Made by a program: the position numbers and the translations under genes
The notes under the pieces: generated by a model
Told to the model about the DNA's origin: nothing
Database searches by the model: none
Seen by the model: the letters and a program-made list of their open reading frames with translations, nothing else
Source: Candidatus Acidiferrales bacterium
GTDB taxonomy: Bacteria > Bacteroidota > Ignavibacteria > Kryptoniales > JAKASW01
Direction: 5' to 3'
Assembly: GCA_035515795.1 (NCBI GenBank)
Contig: DATJAY010000003.1
Location: forward strand, 1-64,000
DNA length: 64,000 bases
In this document: positions 26,423-33,263 of the stretch, piece after piece
Layout of the letters: each line of letters begins with the position of its first letter
How positions within the stretch are numbered: position 1 is the stretch's first letter

Positions 26423-27632
26423 GACAATCAGCGAGTTATCAAAAAGGATAGTAAATTTGCTTGCCGAACATATCGCTTCGGCTACAACCGCCAAGGAGAC
26501 TATGGGGAAAGGTTATGTCAAGGAAGTATCGGTTGAAACGCCCTTTATGCTGTATGACGATAGAAGATTAACATTTAGCGTAAGGATTGAAAATGAAAAA
26601 GTACTCCTTCACGACGATGGAGTGTTGGATCAATATCTATCTTCATATGGTTTGGACGTGTTTAGCAAAAACCTTCCTAGGAAATATTCGAGATGGCTTA
26701 AAAAATTACTTGAGCGGAATGAACTTAAAAAAAATGAGAACTATAAATGGTTTTGCAGTGAGTTTGATGTTGACTCCTTTGATGGTGAGAAAATATTAGG
26801 TTTCGTAGAATCCATAGCGGCCATAAGTTTCTTGGTCTTACCTAAATCGGTAGGTATGCAACCATTGTCGTGGCAGGATAGGATCGCTTACGACAATCTG
26901 CGCAAGTTGATAAAAACCAGATTGGACGACTCCGAGATAGAGGTTACGCCTCAGATTAACCTTAAGAAGATCAAATGGTCCAACCAATGGGGAATGTTAT
27001 TTGAAAAGAAAGACCAAGTCCCTGTAGCACTCCAGTTCTTAGGTGGAGACACGATCCAAAAAATAGGCGAAAACATAATGCTGACATATGGAGTTCTAAC
27101 AGCGCAACGGAATTTCCTTGGCCTAAGTCCGAGCGACTCCATTATTGTATTCAGCGGTAATAGTGACCACTATGAATGGGCTGAGCAGACGTTTACCCTG
27201 GTCACGCGAAGCGCGAGGACACAGACTAAATATCCCTTCGTGAGTATTGAAGATGTGGATAAACTTATCGGTTTATTATCGGAAAAGCTTATTCTCAGCG
27301 AACAATCTTCTTCCAAGTTGATCGTAAATAAGGAAGGCCAACTCGAAGATACTCCCGACCCTTCTTTGCTGCTGGAACTTGAATCAAATAACCTCGAACT
27401 GCAAAGGGCAGATGCTTTAAATAACAGCACTGCGTTCGGGATAGTGCACCAGCTATATGAATCGGGCGCACTGCCGTTCTCCGAAATTCAGAAACAATTT
27501 CCGGATACATTTGTAAAAGCGGTCGCTAATCTCTTTACAACAAGACTCATAACTGCGCGGGAAGATGAAATTATATTAACCCCCGAAGGGAAAGATTTTA
27601 TAAAGAGAATCCTCAACAAAATTCTGACTTGA
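26409..27632 (+). CDS. DUF1828-domain protein
   Basis: 407 residues; AAGGAGG eight bases before ATG 26409 fixes the start inside the preceding gene. The N-terminal part matches DUF1828: TPFMLYDDRRLTFSVRIENE, then KVLLHDDGVLDQYLSSYGLD. The middle has a beta-rich region (QINLKKIKWSNQWGMLFEKK; VPVALQFLGGD), and the C-terminus looks like a winged helix (LPFSEIQKQFPDTFVKAVAN, then LFTTRLITAREDEIILTPEG). DUF1828 proteins are found in toxin-antitoxin and defence settings with unknown activity. It sits between an unknown gene and a deoxyribosyltransferase/TIR-like gene. Confidence 0.75.
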   Translation: MDPRETISELSKRIVNLLAEHIASATTAKETMGKGYVKEVSVETPFMLYDDRRLTFSVRIENEKVLLHDDGVLDQYLSSYGLDVFSKNLPRKYSRWLKKLLERNELKKNENYKWFCSEFDVDSFDGEKILGFVESIAAISFLVLPKSVGMQPLSWQDRIAYDNLRKLIKTRLDDSEIEVTPQINLKKIKWSNQWGMLFEKKDQVPVALQFLGGDTIQKIGENIMLTYGVLTAQRNFLGLSPSDSIIVFSGNSDHYEWAEQTFTLVTRSARTQTKYPFVSIEDVDKLIGLLSEKLILSEQSSSKLIVNKEGQLEDTPDPSLLLELESNNLELQRADALNNSTAFGIVHQLYESGALPFSEIQKQFPDTFVKAVANLFTTRLITAREDEIILTPEGKDFIKRILNKILT

Positions 27633-27678
27633 GTATGTTCACGATTGGACTTCCAACTAAACAAATCTGGTAACCGAA

Positions 27679-28182
27679 GTGTCTTGGGATGAAGATTACA
27701 AGAAATTATGTTTGCAGATAGATGCGTGGCCATTATTAGTCTTGTCTTGGGGGCCGGGGACGGTAAGCCCGGATTTTCCAAAGAGACAGGCAATAGTCGA
27801 TAGAGTTAAGAGAGATTTGCCCAATGTAGATATTCGGATGAGTGAGGACAAAGATCTTAAAATCCTCACAGGTGGTCGTTTTCTCGATGAACAAGACGAG
27901 GAAGGAGCACAAGCTTTAATTGCGGACGCAATCATTGCTTTAGATGCATCAAGGGGTGCTGGCGAAGAAATTGCTAAGTATAGTAACTCATCCAAAATTG
28001 CGACAAAGATGTTCGTACTTACTCCTGAAAAATATGTCGGTTCAGGTAGTTTTCCAGATCTAGTTCGAAAGGGTTTAAAGTGTTATCCATACTCAGATGA
28101 TGAGTTTAACAATGACAAACTTGGGGACATTTGTGTTGAGTTCTTAAGGGCAGTGATTTTAAGAAAAATATTGAAATCGTAA
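27679..28182 (+). CDS. Nucleoside deoxyribosyltransferase/TIR-like protein
   Basis: 167 residues from GTG 27679. A Rossmann-like layout: LLVLSWGPG, then FPKRQAIVDRVKRDLPNVDI, EQDEEGAQALIADAIIALDA, SRGAGEEIAKYS and MFVLTP. The acidic residue in GAGEEIAKYS sits where the catalytic glutamate lies in nucleoside deoxyribosyltransferases and TIR NADases. A role in hydrolysing a nucleotide or NAD during defence is inferred. It is third in the operon, 46 bases after the DUF1828 gene, and followed by a strong hairpin. Confidence 0.6.
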   Translation: MSWDEDYKKLCLQIDAWPLLVLSWGPGTVSPDFPKRQAIVDRVKRDLPNVDIRMSEDKDLKILTGGRFLDEQDEEGAQALIADAIIALDASRGAGEEIAKYSNSSKIATKMFVLTPEKYVGSGSFPDLVRKGLKCYPYSDDEFNNDKLGDICVEFLRAVILRKILKS

Positions 28183-28205
28183 TCGGCGTAAACCATTCGG
28201 CAAAA

Positions 28206-28235
28206 ATAATAACCTCACCACGGTGAGGTTATTAT
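28206..28235. terminator. Bidirectional hairpin terminator
   Basis: ATAATAACCTCACC and GGTGAGGTTATTAT form a 14-bp perfect stem with a two-base loop. It lies between the converging operon (27679-28182 plus) and the gene at 28268-28951 (minus), so it can serve both. Confidence 0.8.
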
Positions 28236-28267
28236 ATCAAACGTCTTTCCACTAGTCGCTTTCAATC

Positions 28268-28951
28268 CTACATCCTTCCGATCTCGTCCAGTATTTTCTC
28301 CATTTCCTTTATGGACCAGATCATATCATTGAACTTCTTGGCTCCCAACTTGAGATTTTTTGAGTGGTAGTATCCGGTCTCGTCTCTGATCTCGGAAAAG
28401 TTGATGTATCTTTCGGCAAACCTGATTGTTTCGCACACAAGCGCATGAATCCTGAAGTTCGAGAACTGTGTCCGGCAGGAACAGGAATTATCTCCCCCAT
28501 AAACCATGCCCGGCTCATTGTCCCATGTTTCGTAACTCACAAGTTCCATGGTCTTGAGATCAAAGACAAACTCTAATGATTCGCATTTCTTGTGAGGATA
28601 GAGGAGTATTCCCTTTGCATGGGTGTCAATGTGGAACTCCGGATATTTCCCTCTCCTCAAGGCATTCCGTACTTTTCTTGCAAACGGGCTGTCGAATATC
28701 TCGAAATGGCCGTTACACTTCTTCGTGACCATCTTGAGGAAGAATTCGATCTTGTCCTCCTTCATTTCTTCTTTCGAAGGGACGTATTCATACCCATGGC
28801 CCCAGTTGGGATAGAGCTTGCCATTTAAATCTTGATCGATGAGCTTCGTTGGCCAATGGAGCACCGAAGCTCTTACAGTCATGACCTTTATTAGTGCGTC
28901 GATTGCCTCAATACTCTTGGCCTTTCCGGCATAGTGGATCGTGATTCCCAT
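28268..28951 (-). CDS. Hypothetical protein with an IHYAGxA N-terminus
   Basis: 227 residues from ATG 28951, chosen because AGGAG sits just before it; an upstream extension to 29044 is non-coding leader. It begins MGITIHYAGKAKSIEAIDAL. Two cysteines (CSCRT) and CNGHFEIFDSPFARKVRNAL are visible, but no family is recognised. Its first codons and 100 bases of leader are duplicated ahead of the AbiEii gene (30305-30420). The mix of motifs suggests a cytosolic enzyme of unknown function. It converges on the DUF1828 operon across a shared terminator. Confidence 0.6.
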   Translation of the reverse strand: MGITIHYAGKAKSIEAIDALIKVMTVRASVLHWPTKLIDQDLNGKLYPNWGHGYEYVPSKEEMKEDKIEFFLKMVTKKCNGHFEIFDSPFARKVRNALRRGKYPEFHIDTHAKGILLYPHKKCESLEFVFDLKTMELVSYETWDNEPGMVYGGDNSCSCRTQFSNFRIHALVCETIRFAERYINFSEIRDETGYYHSKNLKLGAKKFNDMIWSIKEMEKILDEIGRM

Positions 28952-28972
28952 AATCTCATCTCCTTTCTCTTT

Positions 28973-28992
28973 TGATGAACTGAGGTTCATCA
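28973..28992 (-). promoter_or_regulatory. Palindromic operator candidate, copy 1
   Basis: TGATGAAC-TGAG-GTTCATCA is a perfect 8-bp dyad about 22 bases before the start at 28951. The same element with one changed pair occurs at 30325-30344 ahead of the AbiEii gene, in otherwise duplicated leader DNA. It may be the site of a shared regulator or an mRNA hairpin. Confidence 0.5.
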
Positions 28993-29134
28993 TATCGAAA
29001 GAGAAGAGATGGCATAAGGAGGGCAAAATATACGAAAGCGGCAAATCCTGATCTGCGAATTTACTCTCGGCAGACCAGAATGACTTCAGGTGCTTTGTGT
29101 TTTATCGAAAATGAGATCGGAGTCTAAGGTGAAC

Positions 29135-29163
29135 AAAAAAACCAGCCCGTTGGTCAGGCTGGT
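29135..29163 (-). terminator. Intrinsic terminator after the AbiEii/DUF6922 pair
   Basis: ACCAGCC (29141-29147) pairs with GGCTGGT (29157-29163); on the minus strand six or seven T's follow. It lies about 60 bases past the stop at 29225. Confidence 0.8.
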
Positions 29164-29224
29164 GGAAAGCATTATTTGATTGGCAACGGTTGGAGTAATG
29201 TGTTGAGCACGTTCCATGTATCCA

Positions 29225-29524
29225 TCACCCCACTGACCTGATCGCCCTCTCCGCAATATCTTTTCTGATCCGGATACCGAAGATCATCTGCCAGTAACCG
29301 AGGACATTGGGGAACCAGCTCCCTCTCCGGGGATTCTTCACGATCTCGACGATCTCTTTGCGCGCGTACCTCCTGAAAAGCCACTGCACGTCCTCCCACT
29401 TTCCGTAGTTCAGGACCTGGGTCACGATGTACTCCTTGTCGGCCCGTAGGTCCAAGCTCTCCGGGTCATACGACCAGAAAAGCCATTCCATAGATTCGGG
29501 GATTTTAATTCCGTTCTTACGCAT
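29225..29524 (-). CDS. DUF6922-type partner of the nucleotidyltransferase toxin
   Basis: The protein has 99 residues. ESMEWLFWSYDPESLDLRAD, then VLNYGKWEDVQWLFRRYA and PNVLGYWQMIFG match the DUF6922 family that accompanies AbiEii-type nucleotidyltransferases. The start ATG overlaps the stop of the upstream gene in the eight-base string ATGCGTAA, implying translational coupling. Usual order in this family is antitoxin-like first; here it is second. Probably the antitoxin or adaptor. A terminator follows. Confidence 0.75.
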   Translation of the reverse strand: MRKNGIKIPESMEWLFWSYDPESLDLRADKEYIVTQVLNYGKWEDVQWLFRRYARKEIVEIVKNPRRGSWFPNVLGYWQMIFGIRIRKDIAERAIRSVG

Positions 29525-30305
29525 GGTTCTGGTACCGTTTCACTTCTTCAACGATGCGCTTCTTGACTTCGTTCCAGGAAACTGGTTTTAGCATCCTGAG
29601 TTTCCTCGCCTGCTTTTTCTCCGCGTCCGCGAAATAGGTGAGGCTCCGAAGCCCCACGTAGATGTTGAATTGGGGGTATTTCTTCTTGGTGAACTTAAGG
29701 ATCTGATCCAAGGAAAATTCCCGGAGGAGAAAGTACAGATCGACGAAGTCCCGCTCGGTACCACGGCCGGTCACGGCAACGATCTTCATCGCTCCGATAT
29801 CCTCCTTCGATGCAAGCTTTACGCCTTCAACTTCTCTTAACGGTTTGATGAGTTGGTATTGATACTGGAAAAAGCTCGCTGCGACCTTATCAACCGTAAC
29901 GATGAGCGTCCCCTTGTCTTTCTGTAAAAGGACGACTTCCTCAAATCTTGTCTCAAGTTTCTTAAGCAACTTATCCGGATCGAAGTCCTTCTTCGTATAG
30001 AAGTCAAAATCGAGGGATGTCCGGTGGCCGATCTGGAGCGCGAGGGCAGTGCCGCCGGCCAGGTAGAAGCCGTACCGGTTGAGGAAACCGAACTTGGGGA
30101 GGAGTTTCTTCCTTCTCACATCGAGAATTTCCACGTGCATTGTCTTCATTTTACCAAAGAATCGAGAAAATAAAAAGGCGCTCTTAACTTCCCGAGTACC
30201 GCGAAATCTCGACTGCGCATGATGTGCCTTCGCTCTTCCGACTGTAAGCTCTCCGGTTGCTTCAGAACTCTCCGCCGTCCCAGCATAGTGGATCGCAATT
30301 TCCAT
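29517..30305 (-). CDS. AbiEii/AbiGii-type nucleotidyltransferase with a grafted N-terminus
   Basis: The domain proper starts at Met53 (30149) or Met56 (30140), MHVEILDVRRKKLLPKFGFL, and shows the nucleotidyltransferase signature GGTALALQIGHRTSLDFDFY, then KEDIGAMKIVAVTGRGTERD and FVDLYFLL. Members transfer nucleotides onto tRNA or proteins and act as type IV toxins. The first 52 codons (MEIAIHYAGTAESSEAT...) belong by similarity to the gene at 28268-28951 and appear fused in frame by a duplication of its promoter and start. Whether the fusion is translated from 30305 (AGGAG present) or from 30149 is open. DUF6922 follows with an overlap. Confidence 0.8.
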   Translation of the reverse strand: MEIAIHYAGTAESSEATGELTVGRAKAHHAQSRFRGTREVKSAFLFSRFFGKMKTMHVEILDVRRKKLLPKFGFLNRYGFYLAGGTALALQIGHRTSLDFDFYTKKDFDPDKLLKKLETRFEEVVLLQKDKGTLIVTVDKVAASFFQYQYQLIKPLREVEGVKLASKEDIGAMKIVAVTGRGTERDFVDLYFLLREFSLDQILKFTKKKYPQFNIYVGLRSLTYFADAEKKQARKLRMLKPVSWNEVKKRIVEEVKRYQNHA

Positions 30306-30324
30306 AATCTCATCTCCTTTCTTT

Positions 30325-30344
30325 TGATGAACTGGAGTCCATCA
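30325..30344 (-). promoter_or_regulatory. Palindromic operator candidate, copy 2
   Basis: TGATGAAC-TGGA-GTCCATCA, one mismatch in an 8-bp dyad, sits before the AbiEii start at the same spacing as the copy at 28973-28992. The flanking leaders (AGGAGATGAGATTATG and the segment with GGCATAAG) are also alike. Confidence 0.5.
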
Positions 30345-30466
30345 TATCGAGGGAGAAACGGTGGCATAAGACGGGCAAATTTTACTAAAGGGGCAATTTC
30401 CTTTTCCTTGTATCGGTACGAATTGGTCTATATATTTTCCCGTAACTTTCTTGGGAGGGAATTAAA

Positions 30467-31963
30467 ATGAAATATGATGGATCAAACGGGCAAACCAAAG
30501 CCGTAGGCATCTGGATAAGGGTCTCGACCGAAGACCAGGTTAAAGGCGAAAGCCCGGAACATCACGAGAAGCGTGCGAAATACTATGCCGAGTCCAAAGG
30601 CTGGGACGTGAAAGAGGTGTACCACCTCGAAGCGGTATCAGGTAAGTCGGTCAAGGAACATCCAGAAGCCAAGAGGATGCTCAATGATATTAAGTCAGGT
30701 CATATCACCGGCCTTATCTTCTCCAAGCTCGCCCGCCTTGCTCGGAACACGAAGGAGCTTCTGGAGTTTGCAGAATACTTCAGGGAGTACAATGCTGATC
30801 TCATATCCCTTCAGGAATCCATCGACACATCTTCCCCATCCGGCCGCTTCTTCTATACCATGATCGCGGCCATGGCACAGTGGGAAAGGGAGGAAATAGC
30901 CGACAGGGTTGCCGCTTCAGTCCCCATACGGGCGAAGCTCGGGAAACCCTTGGGCGGAGTGGCTCCCTTGGGATACCGGTGGGTCGAAAAGAAACTCGTT
31001 GTTGATCCGAAGTTCGCCCCCGTGAGGAAACATATTTACGACCTCTTCCTCGAATACAGGCGGAAGAAGATCGTGGCGAGGAAGCTCAATGAGCAGGGGT
31101 ACCGGACGAGGAGCGGGTCGAAATTCTCGGATGCCACCGTGGGCCGCAACCTCCGGGATCCGAGCGCCAAGGGAGAGTACCTCCAGAACTACACCCATAC
31201 CTTGGGGAAAGGAAGCACGTGGGAATTCAAGCCCGAATCGGAGTGGATACATACGCCCGTCGAGCCCATCGTCTCGAAAGAGGTCTGGGAGGAATGCAAC
31301 CGTATCCTCGACGAGCAGAAAAAGAAATTGGCCCCGAAATCGAAACCGTCCTTGCACCTCTTCACCGGCTTCGTCCGTTGTTCCTGCGGGGAGAAGATGA
31401 AGGTCCTTTCCAAATGCACGAGCTATACCTGCACGAAGTGCAGGAACAGGATCAACATCAATGACCTTGAGGAGATTTTCCAGACCCAGCTCAAATCCTT
31501 CGTCTTCTCGCCTGAGGACATGCGGGAATATTTCGAGAAGACCGACGGGGCTCTGAGGGGGAAACAAGAATTGCTTGATTCGATCGAGGGGGAAGCCAAA
31601 AGGCTCAGGGAGGAAATGAACCAGATTATCAGGTTATATCTTGACCGGGAGCTGCCCAAAGACTCCGTGGCCGTCCATTACAAGCCCCTGGAAGAGCGCT
31701 TGAAGCAGATCAACGACCAGATACCTGAGCTCCAGGCGGAGATCGACTTCCTGAAGATTCAGAGGCTTTCCCAGGACGAGGTGGTCTATCAGGCCCAAAA
31801 CCTTCAGGAACACTGGCCGAACCTCACCTTTGAGGATAAACGGAAGATCGTCGAAACCATCACCGAGAAGATAACCGTAGCCGGTGATGAAATATCCATC
31901 CATTTGTGGATGCTTCCTCAATCCTCGAACTCGCCTTCTTTGGCAACACATCCTTTCGGATAA
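30467..31963 (+). CDS. Large serine recombinase LSR1, integrase of the element
   Basis: 498 residues; GGGAGGG before ATG 30467. The catalytic serine is Ser20 in GIWIRVSTEDQ, followed by GLIFSKLARLARNTKELLEF and AMAQWEREEIADRVAA. The recombinase domain holds PLGYRWVEKKLVVDP; a zinc ribbon is seen as CSCGEKM ... CTKC, then a coiled coil (LREEMNQIIRLYLDRELPKD). The last codons cross the right attachment site: after CCT the core TT and host bases give TTC GGA TAA, so the stop belongs to the target gene. In the circular form codon 497 becomes TTA and the frame continues into the HTH gene for 146 more residues. It is the best candidate for the enzyme that placed the element here. Confidence 0.93.
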   Translation: MKYDGSNGQTKAVGIWIRVSTEDQVKGESPEHHEKRAKYYAESKGWDVKEVYHLEAVSGKSVKEHPEAKRMLNDIKSGHITGLIFSKLARLARNTKELLEFAEYFREYNADLISLQESIDTSSPSGRFFYTMIAAMAQWEREEIADRVAASVPIRAKLGKPLGGVAPLGYRWVEKKLVVDPKFAPVRKHIYDLFLEYRRKKIVARKLNEQGYRTRSGSKFSDATVGRNLRDPSAKGEYLQNYTHTLGKGSTWEFKPESEWIHTPVEPIVSKEVWEECNRILDEQKKKLAPKSKPSLHLFTGFVRCSCGEKMKVLSKCTSYTCTKCRNRININDLEEIFQTQLKSFVFSPEDMREYFEKTDGALRGKQELLDSIEGEAKRLREEMNQIIRLYLDRELPKDSVAVHYKPLEERLKQINDQIPELQAEIDFLKIQRLSQDEVVYQAQNLQEHWPNLTFEDKRKIVETITEKITVAGDEISIHLWMLPQSSNSPSLATHPFG

Positions 31964-31972
31964 TTCTGGTAG
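31938..31972. other. Right attachment site of the LSR1 element
   Basis: The element half CTTTGGCAACACATCCT (31938-31954) is followed by the core TT (31955-31956) and the host half CGGATAATTCTGG, which on the minus strand encodes QNYP of the T9SS sorting domain. Pairing with the left site rebuilds attP as the two arms around TT, and attB as GGATTGAATGGG-TT-CGGATAATTCTGG. Confidence 0.88.
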
Positions 31973-32946
31973 ACAGCGTAATCCTTCGGAAGCTGCACTT
32001 GCACCTGTAAGATTTCACCAGCCTGCTGAGTCGCGCCGGATTTGCTCACGGATTCTATCTTGTAATAATATGTCTGTCCGCCGACCACTTTTGCATCGAC
32101 GAACGAATACGTGCCGCCATGCGTGGGGTTGCCCGAAGCTTTTAAGGCCGGGTTCGATAAACAACTGGAGATCAATTCGTAGGGTCCGTCTTTCACAAGC
32201 GAGCGAGAAATGTTGAATCCGACGACGTCGATCTCCGCTGCGGTGGAGATGCTCAGAGAGATTCTTCCGGCGTCGACTTTCGCAGTAATTCCTTTCATGG
32301 TGACAGGAAGGGAAGCATCGACAGTGCCAAATGCGGTGAAGTTATCAACTCTATTTGTTCCACTGCTTGCTACAGTTCCACCATTGATGCTTGCGGTTGA
32401 GTCATCAGCCAGCCTGATATAAATGGTCGATTTGTCATTCAACCCTGTAACAGTGCTTAGATCAAGCGTTCTTGTTGAGGCTGTCTTTCTGGAACTGGAA
32501 CTCCAAGTATCACCCGTGAGCAAATATGTGCTGTTTGTACCCGTTGGATCGATAAAACTTGAACCATTTGTACTGTACTGGACCTTGAAATCCCTAGGTC
32601 CTGTACTGCTTGCAGTTTGGTCCCACATTATCTGAATGCTACCGTAACCGTTGGTGCTGAACGCAAATTGGTAATAATCTCCGACAGACCAATTGTTGAC
32701 TGAAAATGAATGGGCGGAGCCATTACCAGAGGGACTGCTCCATGTTGATAAAGCAGCATGCTGACCTGTAAAGGAAGAACCAATTCTCGATACTCCTCCG
32801 TCTGCTGTTTGATTAGTTATCGCAGGTGCCGTCCCGGAACCAGATATTCCTGCTGATTCAAACGACCAGCTAGCAAGCGTGTCCTGCTGCCCCCATACAT
32901 TCGCGGTCATAAGCCCGACGATGACCAATGATGTGGCATACCTCAT
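31957..32946 (-). pseudogene. 5' part of the T9SS gene split by the mobile element
   Basis: ATG 32946 has AGGAGGAG just upstream. The frame encodes a signal peptide (SLVIVGLMTANVWGQ), a jelly-roll-like domain (TLASWSFESAG, DYYQFAFSTNGYGSIQIMWD, RDFKVQYSTNGSSF), a domain with AEIDVVGFNISRSLVKDGPY, and the beginning of a sorting domain (YAVYQNYP). Past 31957 the frame runs into recombinase antisense DNA and stops at 31918. The rest of the sorting domain is at 6962-7208. A protein made now would lack the T9SS signal and would not be secreted or anchored properly. The intact form had 412 residues. Confidence 0.93.
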
Positions 32947-33100
32947 GTTCTCCTCCTGATTTTTTGCCTGAAATTTTCCTGGAAGGTATCAATCTGCGAT
33001 GATTGCTTGTCAAGATCTTGCTGCGGTCTTTCCTCTCACCGCAAACCACCTTCGTGTGTTACGAAGGGATCCCTTCATAATACGCTCAACTGACAGTTAC

Positions 33101-33129
33101 AATATGAGAGGTGCTCGCTTCAATGTCAA
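33101..33129 (-). promoter_or_regulatory. Promoter of the split T9SS gene
   Basis: On the minus strand TTGACA (33129-33124) and CATATT (33106-33101) are 17 bases apart. A perfect palindrome GAAGGGATCCCTTC (33063-33076) follows in the leader. The rest of 32947-33263 shows no gene. Confidence 0.6.
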
Positions 33130-33263
33130 GCATGCGGAGGTGAAGTTATAGCTAAATAACTACATCCGATGTTTCAAAAATGCCGATAATTCAAGTAAAG
33201 GTTGGAATCCCGGTAACAGCTGATTGTTCTTTGCCGTCTGGAGAGTTTGTCAAAAACGGTCCG

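Larger units (their letters stand above)
7211..31956. mobile_element. 24.7-kb serine-recombinase mobile element carrying defence-like genes
   Basis: Boundaries come from the split T9SS gene and the inverted arms at both ends. The resident recombinase (30467-31963) lies at the right end, reading outward into the right attachment site, as is usual for integrases next to attP. Cargo: HTH, HEPN, putAbiC-like, DUF2726, ParB-like, nuclease-like, SEFIR operon, large STAND-like protein, second recombinase, DUF1828 operon, AbiEii pair. No conjugation, capsid or replication gene is recognisable, apart from a ParB-like protein and an HTH_36-type protein that could belong to replication control. This looks like an integrative island, not a complete phage or conjugative element. 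The host identity of the genes outside is supported by T9SS signals on both sides; none occurs inside. Confidence 0.88.

Noticed and set aside
7211-31956. Prophage
   Set aside because: No capsid, terminase, portal, tail or lysis gene is recognisable in the island.
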